The translations under genes and the position numbers were made by a program. From Leptodactylus fallax (Eukaryota > Chordata > Amphibia > Anura > Leptodactylidae), in NCBI GenBank assembly GCA_947044405.1, contig CAMRHE010000207.1, positions 754,001 to 818,000 on the forward strand: a stretch of DNA of 64,000 nucleotides. The letters run 5' to 3'. Under the pieces are notes generated by a model. The model was given only the letters and a program-made list of their open reading frames with translations. It ran no database searches and was not told the origin of the DNA. Every line of letters starts with the position of its first letter. Position 1 is the first letter of the stretch. Positions 34,905 through 45,479 of the stretch are shown here, one piece after another.

Positions 34905-35345
34905 AGGCCCCACGTTGCAGAAACGCAGCTTCTTTTGTTGCAGCTTCTGCTGCGGTTTTTTGAGCCAAAGCCAGGAGTGGATTGAGCCGTAGGTAGAAGT
35001 ATAAGAGCTTCCTATATATTTCCCATTCCTTTTGTAGCTATTCTTGGCTTCGGCTCAAAAAACCGCAGCAAAATCTTACAGTACCTGTAAAGTGGATGGA
35101 AGTCAGGCTAATCCCATCCACACATTGAAGAAGAAAATCCGCAGCGGAAAAGCTGTGTTTTCAAAAACGCAGCATGTCAATTATACCTATGGAAATGCTG
35201 GTGTTTTCCGTATAGGTATAATAGGGGCAGAAAGTCCGCATAGGAAAACTCTGTGAAATTTATGTGAAAAATACTGTGGAAAAAAACATGATGCGTTTCT
35301 GCCGTGGTATATTCTGCAGTGGATCGCTATGTGGGGCATTAGCCT
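34905..35345. mobile_element. CCCCACGT-family element (long copy)
   Basis: Left end GAGGCCCCACGTTGCAGAAACGCAG, right end CGCTATGTGGGGCATTAGCC. It contains the inverted pair GAGCCAAAGCCAGGAGTGGAT near 34961 and a TTCTTGGCTTCGGCTC segment near 35042, as well as the ATGTCAATTATACCTATGGAAA block. No coding frame. Confidence 0.75.
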
Positions 35346-35419
35346 ATGGATTTTCTGTCCCCAAATCAAATTTTGATACAGATCCACAGGATTCCTTTTG
35401 TTAGTCTATCTGGATATCT

Positions 35420-35640
35420 GTAGTTAAACTGACAACTCAGCATGACCAGCCCCCTGGTCACTAGCACATGTCCCTAGACTCTATGACATTGATAGCACTG
35501 ATTAGACAGTGACCGAATAAAATAAAATAAATGATAACACCCACTTGTCAATATATTTTTTCGTTTGCCAGGAGGAGTAACAGAGGAATGACAAAACAAG
35601 AAAATATGTTCCAAAATTGTTATTTCATGACAAATACAAC
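35420..35640. repeat. TTATTCCTCCT family element (copy 3)
   Basis: Shares ACTTGTCAATATATTTT, CCAGGAGGAGTAACAGAGGAA and the GACAGTG phrase with copies 2 and 4. More diverged. Confidence 0.55.
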
Positions 35641-37100
35641 CATTTACTAAAACAGACTTGCCAGGAGAAGTGACGACTGTATAACTGACTATATTGATGT
35701 TCTGGGTACTTTCACGTCATACCCTGCAGATTTGTGTGCAGCAGATTCACAGAATTTTACATTATAAGCAAAGTGAATGATAAATCTCATGTACACACTA
35801 CTAAAAAAATCTGTGTTGTTCATGTAAAATCTGCAGCACGGCAATTTATGCTTTGACATGTAGAGTCAAATTGGACGCAAACTTGCATCAATTATACTGT
35901 AAATTCTGCATCATTTGGTGCAAATTTTGTCGGTGTGAATTGATTTTTCCAAAATCTGCAGCATAACAGTCCTGTGTGTCTATACTCTAAGGCTTCAATT
36001 CATACGACAGAGGATGTTCCCATGCTCCGTTCCATTTATAGAGCAAGTCCTATAAAATATTGGAACAGAATGGAGCATTGGAACACCCTCGGGGTGCACA
36101 CTCGGTCATGTGCATGAAGCCTTATACTGCCAACACCATTAATGTCACCGCTGTGGCCAGGACATCATCTCTGCATTAGAATAGGGGCATCAAGGGATCT
36201 GTAGGATGACTTTAGCTTCCCTTAATACTCTATAGCATTTTAGGAATTTTTTTTATAAGCGTTTTATATGGCTGGACAATTCCTTTAACCAACCTCCTGA
36301 AATTAGTATGCAATATCCACTATTAGCCATTAGATGTCACTTTCCAGTTCTCTGATTTCTCTTCTAGCCATGCATTAACCTTTTATTTCATGCAAATATG
36401 TTCTACAGCACTGGGAATATGCAATATTTTCACCTATTAAGTCTTACATGAGTATTTCTTATTATATTCTAATCCCTGTTTCCAGAGAAGAATGGGTATT
36501 GTATGTTACTTGCTAAAAGGTTACTCCATAACTTGGATAGAACTCTAGCGAAATCTCTTAGGAAATATTGGCATTTCCCATCACACCTATAAATATTACA
36601 CAGCCGCATCTGTTCAGAGCAGATCTGTTCCCGGCAAAATTCATAATGAATGACAAGGCTTAGGGGGACAGAAGAGGACGCAGGAGGTACATTTGTATCC
36701 CGACACTCCTTGGGTAGCTTTCTGTGATTATGACTACTATGTGCCCTGGCTTTCCCCAGATAGTCCTAGAAATTTATAACCGGGGATTCTCTTTCCATGG
36801 AAATCAGATTTCTCCTGGCACAGAAAGCAGGTGGGGAGATGATTTAATATTATTTCACTGAGCTGAATGTCAAGGCAAATTAAGTGGTAGGCTTTATGAC
36901 AAAAACCATCTTGTCATATGAGTGCACCGGAGAGTTAATCTAGCATGGGCCCTGCACAGTGTGTATGCCAGTCAGCCACAGAACTGTACTAAGATCTGCC
37001 CCCGCGGGGTACACAAGTGTGTAAGTCATAATGATATCACTCAGATCTATAGCCTGTAATATTAGGCATCACTTACACTTTACAGCAATGCTGCAAAGAG
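35641..37100. other. Intergenic; one small MITE
   Basis: 35991-36124 is a small inverted element: AAGGCTTCAATTCATACGA against TCATGTGCATGAAGCCTT, with GTTCCATTT / AGAATGGAGC inner inversions. The remainder, including 36300-37100, shows no recognisable feature. Confidence 0.55.
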
Positions 37101-37349
37101 AACTATGTCACTGTATCTAAGCTATGTCACTGTATCTAGCCTATGTCACTATATCTAAGCTATGTCACTGTATCTAGCCTATGTCACTATATCTAAGCTA
37201 TGTCACTGTATCTAGCCTATGTCACTATATCTAAGCTATGTCACTGTATCTAGCCTATGTCACTATATCTAAGCTATGTCACTGTATCTAGCCTATGTCA
37301 CTATATCTAAGCTATGTCACTGTATCTATCCTATGTCACTATATCTAAG

Positions 37350-37428
37350 CGGGCGCTGTTTCTCAGCTATGCCCCCGCCTCCCCCCTCCCCCCCTGTCTC
37401 CCCCCCCCCCCCCCCCCCCCCCCCCCCA
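37350..37428. repeat. C-rich interruption of the satellite
   Basis: GCGGGCGCTGTTTCTCAGC then CCCCGCCTCCCC blocks and a run of about 27 C. It has no relation to the 19-bp unit. It may be a real insertion or a base-calling or assembly error. Confidence 0.8.
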
Positions 37429-37549
37429 TCTAAGCTATGTCACTGTATCTAGCCTATGTCACTATATCTAAGCTATGTCACTGTATCTATCCTATGTCAC
37501 TATATCTAAGCTATGGCACTGTATCTAACCTATGTCACTGTCCCAGCCG

Positions 37550-37628
<79 letters not shown>
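37550..37628. repeat. 79-nt cytosine homopolymer
   Basis: An uninterrupted run of C between CCAG-CCG and ACCTCTAAGC within the satellite. The open frame reading through it encodes only polyproline and is not a gene. Confidence 0.97.
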
Positions 37629-38645
37629 ACCTCTAAGCTATGTCACTGCATCTAAGCTATGTCACTGTATCTAAGCTATGTCACTGTATCTAGCCTATGT
37701 CACTATATCTAAGCTATGTCACTGTATCTAACCTATGTCACTATATCTAAGCTATGTCACTGTATCTAACCTATGTCACTGTATCTAACCTATGTCACTG
37801 TATCTAACCTATGTCACTGTATCTAACCTACGTCACTGTATCTAAGCTATGTCACTGTATCTAAGCTATGTCACTATCTCTAACCTATGTCACTGTATCT
37901 AAGCTATGTCACTGTATCTAAGCTATGTCACTATCTCTAACCTATGTCACTGTATCTAAGCTATGTCACTGTATCTAACCTATGTCACTATCTCTAACCT
38001 ATGTCACTATATCTAAGCTATGTCACTGTATCTAACCTATGTCACTGTATCTAAGCTATGTCACTGCATCTAAGCTATATCACTATATCTAACCTATGTC
38101 ACTGTATCTAAGCTATGTCACTGTATCTAACCTATGTCACTATATCTAAGCTATGTCACTGTATCTAACCTATGTCACTATATCTAAGCTATGTCACTGT
38201 ATCTAAGCTATGTCACTGTATCTAACCTATGTCACTGTATCTAAGCTATATCACTATATCTAAGCTATGTCACTATATCTAAGCTATGTCACTGTATCTA
38301 AGCTATGTCACTGTATCTAACCTATGTCACTGTATCTAAACTATGTCACTGTATCTAACCTATGTCACTATATCTAAGCTGTCACTATATCTAAGCTATG
38401 TCACTGAATTTAAGCTGTCACTTATATATATATATCTAACCTGTCACTATAGCTAAGCTATGTCACTGTATCTAAGCTATGTCACTGAATCTAAGCTGTC
38501 ACTATATATGTATCTAACCTATGTCACTATATCTAAGCTATATCACTGTATCTAAATTATGTCACTATATCTAAGCTATGTCACTGTAGCTAAGCTATAT
38601 CACTAAATCTAAGCTGTCACTGAATCTAAGCTTTGTCACTATATA

Positions 38646-40278
38646 CAGTACAGACCAAAAGTTTGGACACACCTTCTCATTCCAAGAGTTTTCTGTATTT
38701 TCATGACTATAAAAATTGTAGATTCACACTGAAGGCATCAAAACTATGAATTAACACATGTGGAATTATATACTTAACAAAAAAGTGTGAAACAACTGAA
38801 AATATGTCTTATATTCTAGGTTCTTCAAAGTAGCCACCTTTTGCTTTGATTACTGCTTTGCACACTCTTGGCATTCTCTTGATGAGCTTCAAGAGGTAGT
38901 CACCTGAAATGGTCTTCCAACAGTCTTGAAGGAGTTCCCAGAGATGCTTAGCACTTGTTGGCCCTTTTGCCTTCACTCTGCGGTCCAGCTCACCCCAAAC
39001 CATCTCGATTGGGTTCAGGTCTGGTGACTGTGGAGGCCAGGTCATCTGGCGTAGCACCCCATCACTCTCCTTCTTGGTCAAATAGCCCTTACACAGTCTG
39101 GAGGTGTGTTTGGGGTCATTGTCCTGTTGAAAAATAAATGATGATCCAACTAAACGCAAACCGGATGGAATAGCATGCCGCTGCAAGATGCTGTGGTAAC
39201 CATGCTGGTTCAGTATTCCTGTAATTTTGAATAAATCCCCAACAGTGTCACCAGCAAAGCACCCCCACACCATCACACCTCCTCCTCCATGCTTCACGGT
39301 GGGAACCAGGCATGTAGAGTCCATTCGTTCACCTTTTCTGCGTCGCACAAAGACACGGTGGTTGGAACTAAAGATCTCAAATTTGGACTCATCAGACCAA
39401 AGCACAGATTTCCACAGGTCTAATGTCCATTCCTTGTGTTCTTTAGCCCAAACAAGTCTCTTGTGCTTGTTGCCTGTCCTTAGCAGTGGTTTCCTAGCAG
39501 CTATTTTACCATGAAGGCCTGCTGCACACAGTCTCCTCTTAACAGTTGTTGTAGAGATGTATCTGCTGCTAGAACTCTGTGTGGCATTGACCTGGTCTCT
39601 AATCTGAGCTGCTGTTAACCTGCAATTTCTGAGGCTGGTGACTCGGATGAACTTATCCTCCGCAGCAGAGGTGACTCTTGGTCTTCCTTTCCTGGGGCGG
39701 TCCTCATGTGAGCCAGTTTCTTTGTAGCGCTTGATGCTTTTGGCCACTGCACTTGGGGACACTTTCAAAGTTTTCCCAATTTTTCGGACTGACTGACCTT
39801 CATTTCTTAAAGTAATGATGGCCACTCGTTTTTCTTTACTTAGCTGCTTTTTTCTTGCCATAATACAAATTCTAACACTCCATTCAGTAGGACTATCAGC
39901 TGTGTATCCACCTGACTTCTGAACAACACAAGGCAGATGGTTCCAACCCCATTTATAAGTGCTAAGAAATCCCACTTGGGAACACCTGACAAGGCACACC
40001 TGTGAAGTGGAACACCATTTCAGGTGACTACCTCTTGAAGCTCATCAAGAGAATGCCAAGAGTGTGCAAAGCAGTAATCAAAGCAAAAGGTGGCTACTTT
40101 GAAGAACCTAGAATATAAGACATATTTTCAGTTGTTTCACACTTTTTTGTTAAGTATATAATTCCACATGTGTTAATTCATAGTTTTGATGCCTTCAGTG
40201 TGAATCTACAATTTTTATAGTCATGAAAATACAGAAAACTCTTGGAATGAGAAGGTGTGTCCAAACTTTTGGGCTGTA

Positions 40279-40281
<3 letters not shown>
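38646..40281 (-). mobile_element. Tc1-like DD38E (Intruder-type) transposon, apparently intact
   Basis: Left end TA|CAGTACAGACCAAAAGTTTGG and right end CCAAACTTTTGGGCTGTACT merging into a TA run; the outermost right base differs (T for G), so the right target TA is blurred. The inverted repeats are about 274 bp (38646-38919 and 40008-40281), unusually long, and nearly identical. They include the 3' part of the transposase gene. The element sits in the 19-bp satellite. Near-identity of the arms and an open transposase gene suggest recent activity. Confidence 0.92.
38809..39861 (-). CDS. Tc1/mariner transposase, DD38E, 350 codons, uninterrupted
   Basis: I chose the start MARKKQLSKEKR at 39861, the usual Tc1-type N-terminus; an upstream in-frame ATG at 39999 would add 46 unrelated residues. 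Domains in order: helix-turn-helix (GQSVRKIGKTLKVSPSAV, about residues 20-40), GRPR linker (RKGRPRVTS), second DNA-binding helix set (LRNCRLTAAQIRDQVN, TTVKRRLCAAGL), then the catalytic core. The catalytic residues are Asp in WSDESKFEI, Asp in FQQDNDPKHTS and Glu in SPDLNPIEMVWGEL. I count 38 residues between the last two, the DD38E spacing. Length about 350 residues is typical of full Tc1-like transposases. It would cut and paste the element at TA sites. No stop or frameshift is seen. Confidence 0.92.
   Translation of the reverse strand: MARKKQLSKEKRVAIITLRNEGQSVRKIGKTLKVSPSAVAKSIKRYKETGSHEDRPRKGRPRVTSAAEDKFIRVTSLRNCRLTAAQIRDQVNATQSSSSRYISTTTVKRRLCAAGLHGKIAARKPLLRTGNKHKRLVWAKEHKEWTLDLWKSVLWSDESKFEIFSSNHRVFVRRRKGERMDSTCLVPTVKHGGGGVMVWGCFAGDTVGDLFKITGILNQHGYHSILQRHAIPSGLRLVGSSFIFQQDNDPKHTSRLCKGYLTKKESDGVLRQMTWPPQSPDLNPIEMVWGELDRRVKAKGPTSAKHLWELLQDCWKTISGDYLLKLIKRMPRVCKAVIKAKGGYFEEPRI

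Positions 40282-40326
<45 letters not shown>
40282..40326. repeat. (TA)n microsatellite at the transposon edge
   Basis: About 22 TA repeats directly at the right end of the Tc1-like element, possibly grown from the TA target duplication or a pre-existing TA-rich satellite unit. Confidence 0.92.
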
Positions 40327-40330
<4 letters not shown>

Positions 40331-40410
40331 CTATGTCACTATCTAAGCTATGTCACTATAGCTAAGATATATCACTGTATCTAAGTTATGTCACTATAGC
40401 TAAACAATAT
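40327..40410. repeat. Residual 19-bp satellite units
   Basis: Units such as CCTATGTCACTATCTAAGC continue to the right of the transposon, showing that it was inserted inside the array. Confidence 0.88.
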
Positions 40411-41736
40411 GGCAAATCTTAAAGGGTAATACCCAGGATTGCCAGCAATATATATACCGTACATTATTTTTAAACTTTTCTATAATTGCTATCTTTTTTC
40501 ATTAAAATGCATGTGGTTTTGTCATGTCTTGATATCAATGGGTAAATGCTATATAAATGCCACAATAACATGTAAAACAAAGAAATTATGACCCTCCACT
40601 ACTGAGGGTGCTTCAAAGTCATAAAATATCATTCCACAGTGCATAGACCTGCATACCAATACACGTACTTACAAACTAGAGCTGTATTACAGGGAAATTG
40701 TCACCAGAAAATTACCTATTTTATAAACCAAGTTTTATGTTAAAAATATTTTTAAGAATTTTTGAATAGTTTTTTTTTTTTAATTTTGCTGGGGTTTTCT
40801 TTGCAGCAGATTACAATAGAAGATAACACCTCTATAGATAACACCACCGGTCCATCATCGCAACCGCTATTGACAACAGATTATGTCACAGCTTATCCAC
40901 TCCCCCGCACTGCACAGAGCATGTCTAGAAAACTCTCCCATAGACCATGAGTTGGTGGCAGACTACTGCTGCCTATGGCCATGAGATTGCTGGAGAGGGA
41001 CCAGTGATGTCACTTACATATGTCACCGGTTCCTTACCAACAACCGCTGAGTCCACTGGTTGGTCTCAATGGAGCACAGGACTTTGGGTGATGAGGATAC
41101 AGCACAAGATGGAATGGACACTGGCGGGGGACAATGCAGCACTAGGGACAGGTGAGTATGCTTTTTTTTTAATGTTAAACTACCCCTTGGACAATTTCTG
41201 CAGAACCCCTTTAATAGATCAGAGATAAGTAGTAGTAGTAGGAAACCAACAACACTATTAACCATTTATAACCTGAATTGTCTGAGGTTCCAAACCAATA
41301 AGAAGGTTTGATGGCAGAAGTCATTTCCATCACTGCTAGATATATAAATGGATAGATGTATCGAAGCAAACAAAAGGCATCTCGCCTGCTCCAGTCGGGG
41401 TTATGTATCTTACCAAATCATGTACGACTGAAGCAAAATGACATTTAGAATAAAACACCAGAGCGGCCCATGGAACGTAAAGATTATTCTGACATGAAAT
41501 GTCACTGCGCTAGACTTAGATTTGCTTTTAGATGGGTTCTTCCAGGCACTAATAATGCTCTACACAAAGAAATGTGGGTGTAAAATAAAATACCGCAATT
41601 CTCAGGGTAACATCATCCACATAGACCCCCCCATCATTTACCCCAAAACTGTAGTCATGCAGAAATTAAATTACCCTGTATATAAGTATATACAGTATTT
41701 ACTTCTCTTGGTTATACTGCACAGCCCTTTTTAGAC
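40411..41736. other. Intergenic; dispersed repeat with embedded splice-donor motif
   Basis: 40680-41220 belongs to a dispersed family with GTGATGTCACTTACATATGTC, GGACACTGGCGGGGGACAATG and GGGACAGGTGAGTATGC. The same GTGAGTAT block recurs in repeats at 45937, 46538 and 47436. The rest is featureless. Confidence 0.5.
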
Positions 41737-41886
41737 ATTGCCAAATTTCCTGGCCCCTGTAGGGGTCCCCGTCAGTTTGTTTTTGGAGTGTAAGAGGAAA
41801 CCCGCACAAACATGGAGAGAACATACAAACTCCATGCAGAGATTGCCCTTGATCAGGTTTGAACCCAGGACCCCAGTGCTGCATGG
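41737..41886 (-). repeat. L2-like retroelement 3' end, minus strand
   Basis: The reverse strand reads ATGCAGCACTGGGGTCCTGGG, then CTCTGCATGGAGTTTGTATG, then TGTTTGCGCGGG-like sequence and ACTCCAAAAACAAACTGACGG, the same order as 26947-27060. Confidence 0.65.
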
Positions 41887-41891
41887 TAAAG

Positions 41892-42354
41892 GGGTGTTCA
41901 CATGTAAGAATTTGACACTGAATTTGTAAAGCAGAAAATTTCTGCTTCAGTCATTTGAAACAGATTTTTTCTGCTTGTCAAAAATTAGCGAGGATTTTGA
42001 TGCTGAATTTGAAACAGAATTTGGAGTCTGCCACTGTATTTTGCATTTAACAGGCAGGGCCAAATTCCAAATTCTGCAAGCGGATTTTGACAAATTCCAC
42101 ATCCAATTCCACGTCAAATTCTGTTCCTATGGAAAAGGTGTATTTTCTGCCTCCCATTCATTTCAACGGGAGTTCTCAGGCGGAATCCGTCTCAAGAACG
42201 AGCAAGACGCTTATTTTTTCCGCTAGCTGAAAAAAAAATCAGCATGCTTCCCAGTGAAATGAATGTGAGGCAGACTTCAGGCAGAATATAAGGCGGATTT
42301 TGAGGCGGACTCTGTCTCAGATTCAGCATTAAGTTCCTATGTGTGAACATCCCC
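41892..42354. mobile_element. MITE with GGGGTGTTCACATG ends
   Basis: GGGGTGTTCACATGTAAGAATTTGA at the left is inverted in outline by TTCCTATGTGTGAACATCCCC at the right. The interior is a string of AATTTGACACTGAATTTG-like phrases that form partial hairpins. Confidence 0.7.
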
Positions 42355-43440
42355 TTTGACAAATTTGGCGCTGATTTTGAAGCGGAAGGCAAAGATCAAT
42401 GCAGGACACTGAAAAAATAGGCGTCATGCTCAATCTTACCATGGATTCCGCGGCTGATTCTGCCGCACAACCCGTGGAACAAGCCTCAACAGGATTAGCC
42501 CATTGTGTCCGGGGCTAGTCAGCGGGTAAACCCGCATGGGCCCAGCAAGCTGAGAAGAATCTGAGGTGGAAGACTGCCTCAAATTACTCTTCACATTCCG
42601 ACATAAATGGGCCCTATCAGTGCTAACACTGAGCCACCATGCTGCCCACCCATCCCATACAAAGCATATATTCAGACATCACATGGACATATTAGATGTT
42701 GTGTTCTAGTTATAAAACGGTTCACAAACTCAGTTTATCTTTCATCCTTCTCTCTCCTTGCTGCACTTTTATATGGAAAAGAAGAACAACGATTGATTTC
42801 AGTGAAAAGAGAACGAAGGAAAATGTTAATACATGTTAAAAAGGGTTGTCTGGTTTTTAATACTATCATCTATCAGCCAGTGTAGAGAGCTGCCCTGGGG
42901 ACCTGACACATCTGTGCGGTATACAGATAGCCTAATGATTTCAATGGGAAATATGTTATGCTTCCGTTCCCCTGCAGAGGAAGTGAACACATGGTGCTGG
43001 GTTACCCCATACTGGGACACTCTGATCGGTTTATTGTCAGGGGACACATCAAAAAAAACAGAGGACAGCTACTTTAACCCTACAGAGGTTGTCTGAGTTT
43101 TAAAAATGGACTGAAGGAGGAAATCTGGATAAAATAAAGATAAAAAGGCTACTCATCACTTCTAATGTGCCCCATCCTAGGGCCATCACTTTTATGCCTG
43201 ACTGTTTCTGGACATGTTGATGTCACATTCATGATGACATGCCCGCTGTAGCTAACTGCTGGCCTGAGCGGTCGCATGTCATTCATGACCACATAACCAG
43301 CTGTCCACAGTGGTCATGTCCCATTCATGCAAATGTGACCCATGAGACCATTGACAGGCTACTACACTCACATGATGACAAACAACACATCATCACTTTG
43401 TGGCCAGAAGTGGTCAAGATTTCTGTGGAACCAAATGATT
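42355..43440. other. Intergenic, repeat fragments
   Basis: 42359-42600 continues with related TTCCGC-rich sequence (a second diverged element). 42840-43100 has a GGGTTGTCTGG / CAGAGGTTGTCTGAG pair suggesting another degraded element. No gene. Confidence 0.4.
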
Positions 43441-43441
43441 A

Positions 43442-43953
43442 GAGATGACCGAATCGCATCCAATCTGAATTTCCTCACACTTCGTGGTAACGAATCGCAT
43501 TTAGTTCAAAATGGCTGCTGTACATGTTAGGACATGGGGGAAGGAACTCTGGAAACGCGGGATCACCCACAATGCCATGCGTGCAGCAAATCAGCAGCCA
43601 GCCCTGTGATGTCACAGCCCTTTAACCCCTTCGCCAGTGCCCAAAGCTTGTTAGACCGCTGCATCCAAGGTGTTAAAATCCCCGATCGGTTATGGAGCAG
43701 GGTGTTAGCTGTAACTGACTGCTAACACACTGCTCCATAACCGATCCGGGTTTTAACACCTTGGATGCTGTGGTCAAATATGACCGCAGCATCCAAGGGG
43801 TTCCGCCATTTTGCCGCCCACCCGGGCTCTTTGCAGCCAATAAATAGCTGTTTTTTAACGCGATTCGCCGAGATTTAATTCGGATCGAATACAATCATAT
43901 TGGAAAATTCAGCGAAGTTGCCGAATCAAATTTTTGAATACTTCGCTTATCTC
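43442..43953. mobile_element. MITE with GAGATGA-type ends (copy 2) and central hairpin
   Basis: Starts GAGATGACCGAATCGCATCC after TA (43440-43441) and ends ACTTCGCTTATCTC; it is a diverged relative of 11786-12177. Its centre (about 43672-43760) folds into a long hairpin: GATCGGTTATGGAGCAGGGTG against CACACTGCTCCATAACCGATC with further pairing outside. Confidence 0.75.
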
Positions 43954-45479
43954 TGCAAATGATGGAACTACTGAAAAAAATGGCAACTAGTAGCACAACG
44001 GAGTTCTACTGTAGATGGCAGCACTGAGCCTGGTAAGCGTTTTTCATAGCAAGGGAATGCCCAAAAATAGATGTTAGTTCCAGTGCCTGATAGCTCCACT
44101 CCAATAATACTATACTCCTGCCTCCCCTGCTCTATCTATAGGCTGTAAATGAGTCCCAATGGTACCCTAACTACCTGAGTAACACGAGGTCCAGACTGTA
44201 AAACTCTGGTATACCTCAACTTCTCCTCCAACTTTCCACTCTTTCATCTCAGGAGACTGACAGCAACTTCCTTCCCTGTCCCAGGGTTGTAACAATGATG
44301 ATCCTTGGCTAAGGCTCTGATAAGAACCCTACCGCACTACTCCCTTCAGGGGAACAACGGGCGCCTTTGCCTTGCACTGCAGACTCAATTCAACTAACAC
44401 TGAAGGATTTTGTCTTCTCCCTTGCCCCAGCCAACCGTTGGCTAGGCTGGACCAAACTCCCCTAAAAGGAGTGGTGTACCACCCACAGTGGAACACACTG
44501 AAAAGTAAAACACAAAGGGAAGTTGCAAAACAATATAAAACACTGTGGAACAGACAAAATGGTGCAAAGATGTACAAAATTATAAGCAGATGCTATAAAG
44601 TGACATGGACAGATTGTTCACAATACTTACTGGGCATCATAAGGTTCGCTGCACAGCTGTATTGCCCAGCATGCAGATGCCCTTGATTTCTAGGATTACT
44701 GTGAAATGCAACGGAGGGATTCATCAAGGCCGGAGTAGGCCCAGGTTTGCCATAGTTTATGCCATGATTAATATGGCACGCTAGTGGCCCCCGCCCACTT
44801 TGGAAAAGTGGCATTAAATAGTGACAAATCACCAACACAAATGTTTTAAGTAGGATTTATGATGAATCTCCACATAGTGATAAAGTGCTAAAAAATATGT
44901 TCTAGAAAGAAAAGAAAAATTGACTGAGGCAGAAGGTGTGAAATAGGCCCTGGCGGACGCTGCAGGAACCTGCACGTGCTGCGCACGGCGCGCACGGCTT
45001 GGTTCTATGAGATGCCGCAGGAATGTAGGGTCATAGAGATATGGTAAGCTGGCACAGAACCCACGGGGGCGCCTGAATGTGAAGTGGTAGATTGGTAGAG
45101 GTACAGAAAAGTATACGAGATACGCAGACCAGCCTGTGGGCCTGGAGCCAGACAGACAGCTATGAAAGATGCCAGCTGTACGGACACTGGCAAATGGTGA
45201 GCCCAACAGCCGGAGAGAGATTGGGCAGTGCAGCAGTAGCGAGCCTGCAGACCCAGATCTATACACCGGCCAGGTGACCTCACCCCCACCCAAGACTTAG
45301 GATTGTATTGGCTGTGATCAACCGTGACTGTGCCACACTGTGAGTAACCAACAAGACCCGTGCCTCTTGGAATCGTTGCTATAACAACTGTGCCTGGGAC
45401 ATTTGACCACACACAACATGCAAGGGTAAAAGCAACCCATGCTTCAAAAACTGCACTAAGGAGAATAGAAAATAATGAC
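43954..45479. other. Intergenic, no gene; old repeats
   Basis: 44320-44490 has a TTCAGGGGAACAACGGGCGCC and CCAACCGTTGGCTAGGCTGG type repeat. 44690-44880 ends in a degraded element. 44930-45300 becomes GC-rich. The long minus-strand frames (for example 44829-45293) have no recognisable domains. Confidence 0.4.

Larger units (their letters stand above)
37106..38645. repeat. 19-bp satellite array (CTATGTCACTGTATCTAAG)
   Basis: Dozens of units of CTATGTCACTGTATCTAAG. In 37106-37345 two variants alternate (ending TCTAGC and TCTAAG), giving a 38-bp higher-order period, while the right part is irregular. Some units near the right end are shortened to AAGCTGTCAC. The array is broken by C-rich tracts and, on its right, by the Tc1-like insertion, after which units resume at about 40327-40405. 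Confidence 0.95.

Noticed and set aside
37437..37655. Frame with a polyproline stretch
   Set aside because: Reads through the 79-nt C homopolymer and satellite units.
37106..38645. Regular short repeats resembling a CRISPR array
   Set aside because: Units are head to tail with no unique spacers and the context is vertebrate; it is a satellite.
39227..39514. Plus-strand frame overlapping the transposase
   Set aside because: Antisense shadow of the catalytic region of the minus-strand transposase; likewise the frame at 9411-9698 over the pseudogene.
39862..39999. 46-codon N-terminal extension of the Tc1-like transposase
   Set aside because: The extension has no similarity to transposases, while MARKKQLSKEKR is the usual N-terminus of this type.
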